Source: Candidatus Poribacteria bacterium (GTDB lineage Bacteria > Poribacteria > WGA-4E > PCPOR2b). From it: a DNA stretch of 64,000 nucleotides. The position numbers and the translations under genes were made by a program. The notes under the pieces were generated by a model. It was not told where the DNA came from, searched no databases, and saw only the letters and a program-made list of their open reading frames with translations. Numbering within the stretch: the stretch's first letter is position 1; each line of letters opens with the position of its first letter. The DNA lies in assembly GCA_022822785.1 (NCBI GenBank), contig JAJEAL010000140.1, positions 1 to 64,000 on the forward strand, written 5' to 3'. Below are positions 1 to 9,617 of the stretch, one piece after another.

Positions 1-27
1 GAGTTTTTGACAAAAACTCGGTTTCTG
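1..27. repeat. Edge-truncated palindromic repeat, AAACTCGGTTTCTG family
   Basis: The first bases form a stem, GAGTTTTT at 1-8 with AAAAACTC at 12-19, and continue into CGGTTTCTG. The same arm is found complete at 35741-35774, so this is a second copy cut by the window edge. TTGACA at 7-12 with TATATG at 29-34 (16-base spacer) could act as a promoter for the lpxB operon, but it overlaps the repeat and may be coincidence. Confidence 0.55.
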
Positions 28-78
28 CTATATGGTTTCCTAGCATAGGCATTTACGTATCACGCATCACTCAATACC

Positions 79-1194
79 ATGTCAACGATTATGATTGTCG
101 CCGGTGAACCGTCCGGTGATTTACAAGCCTCCCGCGTAGCTGCCAAGTTGAAGGAGCTCGCTCCAGAGTTAACGCTCTTTGGTATGGGGGGCGATTTGAT
201 GGCTGCAGCGGGGGTCGAACTCGTCTATCATATACACGACTCTGCGGTGATGGGCATCGGCGATGTGGTTACCGCCATCCCTGCATTCCTAAACAAACGC
301 AAACACCTCAGATATCTGATTCGCGCCAAACGGCCTGACGCTGTCGTATTGATCGACTTTGGCGATTTTAATATGCCCTTGGCACGCTTCGCGCATCGTC
401 TGGAGATTCCGGTCATCTACTATATTCCTCCTAAAGCGTGGGCATGGCGCTCGAACCGCGCAAAAAAGATTGCCAAAACGACGACCGCTGTCGCATCAAT
501 CTTCCCATTTGCGGCGGAATTTTACCGGCGGGCAGGTGCGAATGTCGAGTTTGTTGGGCATCCGCTACTGGACTTTGCCCGAACTAATCTGAGTTGCACG
601 GAAGCCCGTCATGTGCTCGGCTTGGAGGCAGATTGCCCCGTGCTTGGACTGATGCCCGGCAGTCGTCGTCGAGAAGTTGAGCGCATCCTTCCGGTGATGT
701 TGGCGGTAACGGACCAGATACATCAGGTTGTGCCAGACTGTCAATTTGTGCTTCCCCTCGCGCCCGGTATCGGTTCGACAGCGCTGCCGGAGATGCCATT
801 GGTCAAAGTTGTTACGGGACGGGTCTATGAAGCGATGCGAGCATCTTCGCTCATGCTGATTGCGTCGGGTACAGCGACCCTCGAAGCCGCTTGCCTCGGC
901 ACGCCGATGATTGTCGTTTATAAGATGTCGAGATTATCGTGGCGCATCCTCAGAGCCCTGGTCAAAATGGAGCTCAGCGGGTTGCCCAATGTCATCGCAG
1001 GGCGCGAAATCGTCCCAGAGCTGCTTCAAGATCGGGTGACCGCAGAACGAATTACGCCCATTGCCCTTGAGCTGCTACAGAACGCTAAAAAACGAGAGGC
1101 GCAGCAGGAGCACTTGCGCTGGGTGTATGAACAATTGGGGGAGCCCGGTGCAGTAGAACGAACTGCCCAACTGATACTGAGCCACATCAAATGA
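79..1194 (+). CDS. lpxB: Lipid-A-disaccharide synthase
   Basis: Peripheral inner-membrane glycosyltransferase (GT19) that joins UDP-2,3-diacylglucosamine to lipid X, making the lipid A disaccharide and releasing UDP. The 371-residue length is normal. The N-terminal GEPSGD motif (about residues 9-14), the PPKAWAWR segment (about 117-124) and the PGSRRREV stretch near residue 192 are family hallmarks. It is followed 12 bases later by a Nudix gene and then lpxK, so the lipid A genes lie in one operon-like run. It is good evidence for an outer membrane containing lipid A. Confidence 0.96.
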   Translation: MSTIMIVAGEPSGDLQASRVAAKLKELAPELTLFGMGGDLMAAAGVELVYHIHDSAVMGIGDVVTAIPAFLNKRKHLRYLIRAKRPDAVVLIDFGDFNMPLARFAHRLEIPVIYYIPPKAWAWRSNRAKKIAKTTTAVASIFPFAAEFYRRAGANVEFVGHPLLDFARTNLSCTEARHVLGLEADCPVLGLMPGSRRREVERILPVMLAVTDQIHQVVPDCQFVLPLAPGIGSTALPEMPLVKVVTGRVYEAMRASSLMLIASGTATLEAACLGTPMIVVYKMSRLSWRILRALVKMELSGLPNVIAGREIVPELLQDRVTAERITPIALELLQNAKKREAQQEHLRWVYEQLGEPGAVERTAQLILSHIK

Positions 1195-1206
1195 GGAGAA
1201 TTTTGG

Positions 1207-1674
1207 ATGATTGACGAAAGCTGGTACAAGCGCCCGCCCGGCGTTAGTGATCGGACCTCTTCGGGAGGTATAGTCGTACGGATAGCAGATGACCAGATTT
1301 ATGTTGCTCTGGTTGGGGAGCTTGGACTCACCGAACGTGTCTTGCCGAAAGGTGGCGTCGAGGCGGGCGAAAGTTTAGAGGCGGCAGCTCGACGGGAAAT
1401 AGAAGAAGAGGCAGGATTATCCTCATTAGAGCTGATAGAAAAACTGGGGGTTCGAGGACGGCTCTCGTATGACAGAGTTTGCTGGATTACAACCCACTAT
1501 TTCCTCTTCGTCACAGAACAGGTCGAAGGTAATCCAACCGATGTTGAACACCACTACGAACTGGCGTGGCATCCAATTGGGAAACTCCCGGCGATATTTT
1601 GGCCAGAACAGCGGGAATTGATAGAAACAAACCGTGACAAGATTGTTGGGCTTATCAAACAAAATTATCCATGA
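1207..1674 (+). CDS. Nudix hydrolase
   Basis: A 155-residue protein with a complete Nudix box (about residues 48-70: GGVEAGE, then REIEEEAGL), so it should hydrolyse a nucleoside diphosphate linked to another group using Mg2+ held by the RExxEE glutamates. An SD-like GAGGAG lies just upstream of the ATG. Its last codons overlap the lpxK start by four bases (ATGA), which suggests translational coupling. The LPKGGVEAGES segment resembles Ap4A or diphosphoinositol hydrolases. The substrate cannot be read from sequence. The position between two lipid A genes is suggestive only. Confidence 0.9.
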   Translation: MIDESWYKRPPGVSDRTSSGGIVVRIADDQIYVALVGELGLTERVLPKGGVEAGESLEAAARREIEEEAGLSSLELIEKLGVRGRLSYDRVCWITTHYFLFVTEQVEGNPTDVEHHYELAWHPIGKLPAIFWPEQRELIETNRDKIVGLIKQNYP

Positions 1675-2810
1675 AGGATTATCTGTACGCTATCATTACG
1701 GGCAGAACGAGAGGCGTAATTCCGAGTCTCCTGATCGGCTTGCTGACTCCATTGAGTTATCTCTACGCTGCTGTTGTCACAATGCGCGGTTGGTTCTACG
1801 ATTGCGGATTTCTCAAACAGCAAAAACTCCCCTGTGCCGTGATTAGTGTTGGGAATATCGTCGCCGGCGGCACAGGCAAAACGCCGACGGTCATCTGGAT
1901 AGCAAGATATCTGCGAAATGAAGGGTATCAGGTAGGAGTACTCCTGCGTGGGTATCAGCGAGAAGGGCATCGTTCGGTTACGATCGTATCCGACGGCAAA
2001 CGGATTTTGGCACCCGTGACAGCGAGTGGCGATGAAGCGAGAATGATAGCCCATAGGCTGCCGGGCGTTCCCGTCGTGGTCGGAAACGATCGCTATGCTG
2101 CGGGACTTGAAGCGGTGCAGCTTTGGGGTCACACCGATGGCGTACTTATCTTGGACGACGGATTTCAACGGCGTCAGTTGGCGCGAGAGTTAGACATCGT
2201 CACCATCGATAGCACGAACCCCTTCGGCACCGGGAGATTGCTCCCGGCGGGGACCCTACGCGAATCGAAGGGGGGCTTGAAACGGGCAGATATCCTCATG
2301 CTGACACGGACGGATCTCGCGGTAGAATCTACCAACCTTGACCGATTGGCACACAGGAAGCAGATTATTGAGAGCTGTCATCAACCGATGCGGTTGTATC
2401 GGTTGAGTAGCGACGAGAAGTTTTCGCTAGAGGTGTTAAAAGGGCAATGTCTCCTCGCCGTGTGTGGAATCGGTAATCCCGAAGCCTTTGTCGGAACGCT
2501 TAGTCAGTACAAACCGAAGAGTGTGGAGCTTCTCGCATTTCCCGATCATCATCGTTATTCGGCGACAGACTTCAGCGATGTCGTCACAAAGGCGCGTGAG
2601 ATTGGGGCGGCTATCGTTGTCACAACCGAGAAAGACGCGGAGAAGCTGGCGTCCCTTGCAGGGAGAACAGGAAATTGGGACTTAGACTCTGTGCCATTTC
2701 TTGTATTGGGCATTGAACTCAAAATCACAACGAATCTGGACGCCTTAAAAGACCGGTTAAAGCAGATTATCACCGAACCGCAATCAGGATTAAAGGCGTT
2801 CAAGGATTGA
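1671..2810 (+). CDS. lpxK: Tetraacyldisaccharide 4'-kinase
   Basis: Inner-membrane P-loop kinase that phosphorylates the 4' position of the lipid A disaccharide 1-phosphate, the step after LpxB. A hydrophobic anchor spans about residues 16-38. The Walker A variant GGTGKTP is at about residues 66-72, following GNIVA. The later DDGFQRR motif (about 163-169) is also typical. Its 379 residues are slightly longer than the usual 330-350. The start overlaps the Nudix stop codon. Confidence 0.95.
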   Translation: MKDYLYAIITGRTRGVIPSLLIGLLTPLSYLYAAVVTMRGWFYDCGFLKQQKLPCAVISVGNIVAGGTGKTPTVIWIARYLRNEGYQVGVLLRGYQREGHRSVTIVSDGKRILAPVTASGDEARMIAHRLPGVPVVVGNDRYAAGLEAVQLWGHTDGVLILDDGFQRRQLARELDIVTIDSTNPFGTGRLLPAGTLRESKGGLKRADILMLTRTDLAVESTNLDRLAHRKQIIESCHQPMRLYRLSSDEKFSLEVLKGQCLLAVCGIGNPEAFVGTLSQYKPKSVELLAFPDHHRYSATDFSDVVTKAREIGAAIVVTTEKDAEKLASLAGRTGNWDLDSVPFLVLGIELKITTNLDALKDRLKQIITEPQSGLKAFKD

Positions 2811-2816
2811 TTTATC

Positions 2817-3479
2817 TTGCAAAGATTGAAAATCCTTTACACAGACAATCATCTTCTCGTTGTTCGCAAACCGGCGGGTATGTTGGTGCAAGGCGATCGC
2901 ACCGGCGACACCTCGCTCTTGGATTGTGCTCGGGCATACATAAAAGATAAGTTCAACAAACCGGGTAATGTTTATCTAGGGCTAGTCCATCGTCTCGACC
3001 GACCAACATCGGGTGTTGTTGTGTTTGCTTTAACCTCCAAAGCGGCGAAGCGGTTGTCCGAGCAGTTTCGGGTAGGAAGTGTCCGAAAAACTTATTGGGC
3101 ACTAGTGCACGGTAAAACCCCGATGGAAGGAAGGTTAGTAGATCGGATTCGTCGCCGCGGTCCCACAAGCCGTATAGTCAAAGGAGCTAGCGGTCAACGT
3201 GCGGAACTATTCTTCCGCCGGCTTCGGCACCGTAAAGGTGTGTCTTGGGTAGAGGTTGAACTTGTCACAGGTAGGCACCACCAGATTCGGGTGCAATTTG
3301 CACACCGGGACCACCCGGTGATTGGTGATTTTCGGTATGGATCTAAAGTCAAATTTGGACAGCGAGCATTAGCTTTGCACGCCCGTTCACTGACCATCAG
3401 CCATCCCACACGCAAAGAGGAGATGACTTTCGTGGCGGCGCTAGAATCTTTCTGGCCTACACAGTTTAGGAGTACGTGA
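2817..3479 (+). CDS. RluA-family RNA pseudouridine synthase, short form without S4 domain
   Basis: Converts uridine to pseudouridine in rRNA or tRNA. The catalytic motif HRLDRPTSG starts at residue 58, with the nucleophilic aspartate at D61. The later GRHHQIRVQF segment is the second family signature. It is 220 residues and lacks the N-terminal S4 domain seen in the paralogue at 13682, which points to the RluA/TruC-like short class. The start is TTG, six bases after the lpxK stop. Exact RNA target unknown. Confidence 0.9.
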   Translation: MQRLKILYTDNHLLVVRKPAGMLVQGDRTGDTSLLDCARAYIKDKFNKPGNVYLGLVHRLDRPTSGVVVFALTSKAAKRLSEQFRVGSVRKTYWALVHGKTPMEGRLVDRIRRRGPTSRIVKGASGQRAELFFRRLRHRKGVSWVEVELVTGRHHQIRVQFAHRDHPVIGDFRYGSKVKFGQRALALHARSLTISHPTRKEEMTFVAALESFWPTQFRST

Positions 3480-3583
3480 GATGACCTCCGGAAGGTAGGT
3501 CGTTGATAGGTTAGTCGTTCTGGGAATAACTTCCCACCCGATGCCGTCATCACCACTAACGGCATCAAGTATTGCCTTCGACT

Positions 3584-6460
3584 ATGTTCCAGATTAGCAA
3601 TCCCCTCTTCTTTTTACTGCTTGGCATCGTCCCCATCTTGCTAATTATTAACCGTTACACCCGCGTCGAAGCGGCGCAATGGCGGAAGGTTGGGACACTC
3701 CTGCTGCGTCTCAGCGCGGTGCTATGTCTCATCTTGGCGTTAGCTGGTTTGCAACAGAAAGGCCAAGAGGATATTCTCTCCGTGGTATTCCTACTTGATG
3801 TGTCCGATAGTGTTCCGCCGATACAGCAGCAACAGGGAATCGAGCAGATTAACGCAGCTCTTGACGCACTCAAACCGACCGATGTATTCAGCGTCATTCT
3901 GTTCGCGGAGGGGGCTGCGGTGCGTATATTGAATCGGGCGAAAGCGGAGCAACCCCGTTTAACGGAGGACATTTTATTCGATGCAGAGATTGACCGGGCG
4001 GCGACCAATCTCGCTGGCGCAATTCAACTAGGACTGAACCTACCGGGCTCACGTAGCGACGATCTCAATCGGATTGAAACCGGCGGACAGGAGAGACATA
4101 AGCGGTTAGTGTTATTGACTGATGGCCTCCAAAATGTCGGCGAAGTGACTGCCTTACTTGACCTTGTCCGGGCGAGTGAAATCGAGGTCTTTACGCTTCC
4201 ACTGTCGTCTGAACGGGAATACGAGGTCTGGGTGAGAGAGCTACAGACCCCATCGCAGGTGCGGGCGGGTGAAACCTTCCAGGTCCGCGCAATCGTAGAA
4301 ACAACAGCGGATACAGAGGTTCAAGCCACGCTTTACCGTAACGATATCCCCGTAACTGAACCGCAGATGAGAGGTTTGAAACGGGGAAAGCAGTCAATCA
4401 ACTTTTCACAACAACTCGCTGAGGAAAATATCTACGAATATCGAATCGAGATTTCCGTCGATGATTCAACCGGCGATAACCCCGAAAACAGTATAGGATA
4501 CGGTATCACCCGCGTTTATGGAACGCCGCACATCCTTTATATTGAGGGAGATGTTGGACAAACAGAAACATTGAAAACTGTCCTTGAAACCAACCGTTTG
4601 GCAGTTGAAACGCTCCCACCCGCCGAATTTCCGACAGACCTTGTCACACTCCAAAATAGCGATGCTATCATCTTGAGCAATGTATCCGCCGATGAGCTTT
4701 CCCTATCTCAGATGGAGCTGATTGAAAGCTACGTTCGCGATCTGGGGAAGGGGGTGGTGGTAATTGGCGGGGACCGCGCTTTCGGTAGAGGTGGCTATCA
4801 CGACACACCGCTAGAACAGGTATTACCCGTTGAGATGACACCTCGGCAGAAAAAGGAATCCATCGCGTTGATGCTTGTCGTTGATGCGTCCGGAAGTATG
4901 GCAAACTATATCGGTCCGGATCAGAAAATTCAGCTAGCACTTGAGGGGGTGCGTGCCTCTATCCGTGCGCTCGACGACGAAGACCGTGTCGGGGTGATTG
5001 CCTTCGCTGCGAAAATCAGGATGGATTACGCACCGACAACCAAGCACGAAGAGATACTCCACGAAGTTGGCACGCTGCGTCCCGGTAGCGGTACGAAGAT
5101 GTATCCGGCGCTAGAGCGGGCTTATGAACGGCTCCGAGCTGTTGACGCGAAACAGAAACATATTTTGCTTCTGTCAGATGGCAAATCGGAGGGCGATTTT
5201 ATTCCGCTCGCGAAACGGATTGCAGCGGACAAGATAACCGTCTCGACCATCGCCATCGGTGATGCGGATCGGGGATTGATGAAAGAAATCGCCGAGGCTG
5301 GCGGGGGGGGATACCGAGACGTTCAGAATATCAGCGAACTACCAAAAATTATGGCTGACGAGGTGCGTCAGACGCAGCAGTATACCGTTCAAGAACCGTT
5401 TCAACCGATTATCAATGACGGAGACCACCCGATGTTAGCGGGGATCGACCGCGTGCCGACACTCTACGGTTACATTGCCACCTCAGAAAAGGAACTCGCA
5501 CAGGTCTACATCCATTCTCATGAGGAACACCCAATCCTGGCCGGATGGAACTACGGGATTGGCAGGTCTATTGCCTTCACCGCTGATGTGAAGCCGGGCT
5601 GGGGAGCAGCGTGGATTGAATGGGAGAATTTCGGGAAATTTTGGGGGCAGGTTGTCAATCGAGTACTACCCGCAGCAGGTGGAGCCACGGATTTCGATCT
5701 GAACGTAACGCCCCGGAACGGCGGAGGTGAAGTGCACATAGATACGGCATCAACCGTAGCAACGTATGGGCTCACATTCGATGTGCGTGTTGCTCGTCCT
5801 ACAGCCGAAGGAGAGGTAGTCGAGCTGCGCCGTGTTACACCCACACAATACTCGGGCGACTTCCCCATGCAAGAGCGTGGAACGTATCTTGTTACCGCTC
5901 AGAAAAATCGAGATGGACAGGTCGAAAGCACCGCTACTGAAAGCCTTGTTCTCTCCTATCCCGCGGAGTACGCCGAATTTGAGACGAACCGCCAGCTGCT
6001 CAATGAGCTTGCGAGCCGAACTAACGGCATCTTTGAACCATCGCCAGAACAGATTGCTCAACGCCGGGGGCGAGCGATTGAACATCTGAGACCACTCTCG
6101 TTTGAGCTGTTGATAGTGAGCTTAATTCTGTTTGTGTTAGAGATGATTCTGCGTCGCCTCAGCATTGCGCGCGGCTACCTTACGGAACTCAAGACACAAT
6201 TGAGAGCGCTTCGCCAACGAACAGGAAATACCGCCTCGCCGACCCTTTCACGCTTGAGACAGAAGAAGGCAACGCTCATGGACGGAACAGCATCGACCTC
6301 CAGTGATTTCGCCTCTCAAGCTCAATATCAGGACGGAAATGAATCAGCTTCGGTTTCGAGAGCACCCGCGGCGGCGGATCCACAACCCACAACAACAGGT
6401 GGTATAGGGAGATTGATACAAGCGAAAAGTCGGGCGCATAGAAATAATCCATCGACATAA
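3584..6460 (+). CDS. Large membrane protein with two von Willebrand factor A domains and a glutamine-amidotransferase-like domain
   Basis: Starts with two hydrophobic segments (BatA-like, about residues 8-23 and 36-56). VWA domain 1 has its metal-site motif DVSDS near residue 72, and VWA domain 2 has DASGS near residue 433. Between and after these lie regions like the class I glutamine-amidotransferase-like domain found in large VWA membrane proteins. A transmembrane helix lies near residues 845-862, followed by a low-complexity cytoplasmic tail. The ATG at 3584 begins right at the hydrophobic segment, and an upstream TTG at 3572 is possible. Function unknown; such proteins usually work with MoxR ATPases, and one lies at the far end of the window. 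Confidence 0.85.
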   Translation: MFQISNPLFFLLLGIVPILLIINRYTRVEAAQWRKVGTLLLRLSAVLCLILALAGLQQKGQEDILSVVFLLDVSDSVPPIQQQQGIEQINAALDALKPTDVFSVILFAEGAAVRILNRAKAEQPRLTEDILFDAEIDRAATNLAGAIQLGLNLPGSRSDDLNRIETGGQERHKRLVLLTDGLQNVGEVTALLDLVRASEIEVFTLPLSSEREYEVWVRELQTPSQVRAGETFQVRAIVETTADTEVQATLYRNDIPVTEPQMRGLKRGKQSINFSQQLAEENIYEYRIEISVDDSTGDNPENSIGYGITRVYGTPHILYIEGDVGQTETLKTVLETNRLAVETLPPAEFPTDLVTLQNSDAIILSNVSADELSLSQMELIESYVRDLGKGVVVIGGDRAFGRGGYHDTPLEQVLPVEMTPRQKKESIALMLVVDASGSMANYIGPDQKIQLALEGVRASIRALDDEDRVGVIAFAAKIRMDYAPTTKHEEILHEVGTLRPGSGTKMYPALERAYERLRAVDAKQKHILLLSDGKSEGDFIPLAKRIAADKITVSTIAIGDADRGLMKEIAEAGGGGYRDVQNISELPKIMADEVRQTQQYTVQEPFQPIINDGDHPMLAGIDRVPTLYGYIATSEKELAQVYIHSHEEHPILAGWNYGIGRSIAFTADVKPGWGAAWIEWENFGKFWGQVVNRVLPAAGGATDFDLNVTPRNGGGEVHIDTASTVATYGLTFDVRVARPTAEGEVVELRRVTPTQYSGDFPMQERGTYLVTAQKNRDGQVESTATESLVLSYPAEYAEFETNRQLLNELASRTNGIFEPSPEQIAQRRGRAIEHLRPLSFELLIVSLILFVLEMILRRLSIARGYLTELKTQLRALRQRTGNTASPTLSRLRQKKATLMDGTASTSSDFASQAQYQDGNESASVSRAPAAADPQPTTTGGIGRLIQAKSRAHRNNPST

Positions 6461-6546
6461 GCCCTTCCGAACGCTCAAATCTTGTCCTTGCGGGTTGCTG
6501 TCTGGACCAGCAAGCCAAGAACAACAACCTTTCAAAGGAGGCCGGT

Positions 6547-7338
6547 ATGAAAGCATCGTTTTGCACGAACGCGTTTGGCAACACGCAGCAGGCTATTGAA
6601 GAGGCCATCCCAAAATTGGCACAGATGGGATACGACGGATTGGAGTTTTGGGAACAGTATCTCCCCAACGCAGATTTGAAATGGCTGACAGAGATTATGG
6701 ACGCACATCATCTCGAAATTGTCCAAATCTGCCCCTATTTCGATTTTACCACAAGTTCGGAGACATGGGAGCAGAGCATCCGGGATGCAGAGCGATACAT
6801 TGAGTATGCGATTCAGTTAGGGGGCCCTTTTATCCGGACATACACCGGCAACGTTGGCAGTGCTGATGCAACGGAGGAACAGTGGGATGCCTGTGTGAAA
6901 GGGCTGCAGCGAATCTGTGAGATGGGTATGCCTCACGGGATTGTGTTTCCGCTCGAAACCCATCAGGTTATCCATTCAGGACCAAACTTGACGGACACCA
7001 GTCCAACCACGCTCAAGCTACTCGCCGACGTGGGGATGGAAAATCTGAAGGTAAACATCCAGACCCCTTTGTTAGGAGAATCAGTCTGTGAAACAGCGGC
7101 GCAGCTGGGGCCCCATGTCGTTCATGTCCACGCACACAACTGGATCGGGAGTTGGCCCAATCTAACGTTTCTGGATGCTGGAGATGAGGATTTTACGGAG
7201 TTCGCACAGGTATTGCGGGATAAAGGGTTTGATGGTTACATTTCTATTGAACACGGCAGTCACCACCCACCCTACGAAACAGCTGCACATGAAATCGCCT
7301 ATCTGAAACAGCTGATCTCTGGCGCGCTTTGGAGATGA
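6547..7338 (+). CDS. Sugar phosphate isomerase/epimerase (xylose isomerase-like TIM barrel)
   Basis: A 263-residue AP-endonuclease-2/xylose-isomerase-type barrel: N-terminal CTNAFGNTQQAIEEAIPKLA, a MGYDGLEFW strand, and metal-ligand-type residues in VFPLETHQVI, VHVHAHNW and ISIEHG. Such proteins isomerise or epimerise sugars or inositols with a divalent metal. A strong ribosome site (AAAGGAGG) lies 8 bases before the ATG. It stands alone, about 90 bases after the VWA gene. Substrate not predictable. Confidence 0.85.
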   Translation: MKASFCTNAFGNTQQAIEEAIPKLAQMGYDGLEFWEQYLPNADLKWLTEIMDAHHLEIVQICPYFDFTTSSETWEQSIRDAERYIEYAIQLGGPFIRTYTGNVGSADATEEQWDACVKGLQRICEMGMPHGIVFPLETHQVIHSGPNLTDTSPTTLKLLADVGMENLKVNIQTPLLGESVCETAAQLGPHVVHVHAHNWIGSWPNLTFLDAGDEDFTEFAQVLRDKGFDGYISIEHGSHHPPYETAAHEIAYLKQLISGALWR

Positions 7339-7445
7339 GGTACTACATTAAGAATTAGGGCCAATTATCGTGCGATAGTTTGGAAGAGAACTGAAATTAC
7401 CGCTACGAGCGAATCCTTTACGGCACGTGGTAGGAAGGAGAAGCG

Positions 7446-7910
7446 ATGATACGGAAATATCGACCGTCTGACCTTGAAACGTTACGGCAGATCACTGCAA
7501 TTTGCTTTGAGGGGGTTTCTATCGATAAGAATATCGAAGACAAATTCGGTCTCATCAACGGGTTGGATTGGAAGCAGCGTAAGATGCCGCACATTGACAA
7601 TGACGTAGAAGTCAACGCAGATGGCATATTCGTCGCGGAGATTGACGGGGAGGTAGCGGGGTATATCACCAGCTATGTTAATCACCGGACGAAAATTGGT
7701 GGCATCCCAAATCTGTCTGTCCACCCAGATTTTCAACAGCGAGGCTTCGGGCGACAGCTGATAGAAGCAGCGTTAGCATATTTCAAGGAGGAGGGTATGC
7801 TTTACGCACGGATTGAAACACTAGAGCAAAACCAGATTGGAACGACATTCTATCCGAAGATGGGCTTTGTCGAAATCGCTCGACAGATTCACTACATACG
7901 GCAGCTCTAA
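7446..7910 (+). CDS. GNAT-family N-acetyltransferase
   Basis: A 154-residue protein with the acetyl-CoA pyrophosphate-binding loop QQRGFGRQL near residues 96-104, after the strand NLSVHPDF, and a C-terminal FYPKMGFVEIAR segment typical of the fold. GAAGGAGAAGCG before the ATG is a good ribosome site. It faces the protease gene at 7975 tail to tail, and no clear terminator stem is visible in the 64-base gap. Acceptor substrate unknown. Confidence 0.88.
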   Translation: MIRKYRPSDLETLRQITAICFEGVSIDKNIEDKFGLINGLDWKQRKMPHIDNDVEVNADGIFVAEIDGEVAGYITSYVNHRTKIGGIPNLSVHPDFQQRGFGRQLIEAALAYFKEEGMLYARIETLEQNQIGTTFYPKMGFVEIARQIHYIRQL

Positions 7911-7974
7911 TCCAGAGCAGGTCACACCTTCATTTTGTGCAACATCTTTCCAACGCTTTAGCGTGGGCAGGCTG

Positions 7975-9471
7975 TTACAGGTCTACGGTCGGGGGTGGTG
8001 CGATGATTGCCTCAACTTCCCCTGTCTTAATGAGTTGGATTGCGCCTTGTAGCTGATTGTCATTGAGCAGATCGATTAATTGATAGATACCGACATTGGC
8101 GTCAAAGAGCTTGTGTGCATCGTTCTTGACAATCTCAATATCGAGTGCGATATCGTTTTCTGTAAGCGTCGCCATCAGCTCTGGAAGATCCGCCTCTAAC
8201 ATAGAGAAATCCTTCGGGGTTTCCCCCATCTCTTTTTCTGTCTCCTCAATCCACTCTTCAACAAACTTTTTGAGATATTGTCCTGTAAGCATTTTTTGCC
8301 GCATCAGCGCGGTTACCTCGTCCAGTTCACTCATCTGAACCTCAAGATTCGGCTCAATCCCATTTTCGTGGATGGAGGTGCCGTTCGGTGTGTAGTAGGT
8401 CGAGATTGTGAGTGAAACCGCCCCGGATTTGTTTAAGGACTGCAACGGAAACCGCTGTTGAACAACGCCTTTGCCGAAAGTTTTTGTGCCGAGGATTACC
8501 CCTCGCTTGGAATCCTTGATAGCACCTGCGACAATTTCAGACCCACTCGCGCTATAGCCGTTCACGAGTACAACGAGCTCCACCTCCACTGGACAGAGCA
8601 TGTCAGGCGTTGCCGGATATTGTTGATTATATCTATTAAGCCGTCCTTGGGTTGATACAATAATCCCCTCAGAGACAAAGGCATCTGCTACGTCGTAGGC
8701 AGCTTTAAGCAGCCCTCCCGGATTGTCCCGGAGATCCAGAATTAGTGCCCTCATCGTCCCATCTTCGGCATTGAGTAAGGTATGGAGTGCCTTCCTGAAC
8801 TCTTCAACCGTTCTACCGGTGAAATTCTCAATTTTTATATAGCCGATTCCATCCGCTAGCATTGTTTTTTCAACGCTACTGATTTCGATCTCCTCACGGG
8901 TCAATGTGACATCAAATGGATCCGGATGGCCCCGGCGCTGCACGGTAATCGTAACCTCCGTGCCGATAATTCCCCTCAAAACATCGACGACATCTAAAAG
9001 TGTTTGTCCGCCCGTACCGATATGAATCGGTTCACCATCAACTTTGGTTATGTAGTCGCCTGCTTGCAATCCGGCGCGCATCGCGGGACTATCGGGTTGG
9101 GGTCGAGCAATTTTTATAAAACCTTTATCTGCATAAATCCGGATACCGAGCCCGCCAAACTTTGCGTGGTAGAGATTCTCCGCTTCGCGTTTCTGATCTA
9201 CCGGTGGCAAGTAGAATGTGTAGGGATCGTCTAGCGCGGCAAGTGCGCCTTTAATCGCACCTTCAAACATTGCCTCCCGATCGACTTCATCGTAATAGTG
9301 CACACCTGTCTTTCTGATCACCTCTATTAACGCATTCTGCAGCATGAGAATGTTTTTATCATCTCGATCACTTAAAGCCGTTTTCTCGCCTAACGGCACA
9401 AGGAAGAGTACAACAATGACAGCGGCAGCCAAAATCGTGATAGGCAAAGTGTGTTTTCTATAGCGAACCAT
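7975..9471 (-). CDS. Carboxy-terminal processing protease (S41 family)
   Basis: Periplasmic serine protease of the CtpA/Prc family. An N-terminal signal anchor (about 9-27) is followed by a PDZ domain (about 95-180) and the S41 core with RALILDLRDNPGG. The catalytic dyad is visible: Ser309 in GYSASGSE and Lys334 in TFGKGVVQ, with the 25-residue spacing known from E. coli Prc. Its 498 residues fit the family, and the C-terminal 80 residues are a charged extension. GAGGGGG lies upstream of the ATG. Confidence 0.93.
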   Translation of the reverse strand: MVRYRKHTLPITILAAAVIVVLFLVPLGEKTALSDRDDKNILMLQNALIEVIRKTGVHYYDEVDREAMFEGAIKGALAALDDPYTFYLPPVDQKREAENLYHAKFGGLGIRIYADKGFIKIARPQPDSPAMRAGLQAGDYITKVDGEPIHIGTGGQTLLDVVDVLRGIIGTEVTITVQRRGHPDPFDVTLTREEIEISSVEKTMLADGIGYIKIENFTGRTVEEFRKALHTLLNAEDGTMRALILDLRDNPGGLLKAAYDVADAFVSEGIIVSTQGRLNRYNQQYPATPDMLCPVEVELVVLVNGYSASGSEIVAGAIKDSKRGVILGTKTFGKGVVQQRFPLQSLNKSGAVSLTISTYYTPNGTSIHENGIEPNLEVQMSELDEVTALMRQKMLTGQYLKKFVEEWIEETEKEMGETPKDFSMLEADLPELMATLTENDIALDIEIVKNDAHKLFDANVGIYQLIDLLNDNQLQGAIQLIKTGEVEAIIAPPPTVDL

Positions 9472-9617
9472 GAGACCCCCTCATATTTATTGTTAGATTA
9501 AGCACAATGATTATTGAGATTTGGCTTTATATAATCGTCTAGGTTGCGTAATTATAACACGATTCGTAAGATACTGCAAGTCACTAAAAAGTGACTCGGA
9601 TTAAACTTCAACGATGG

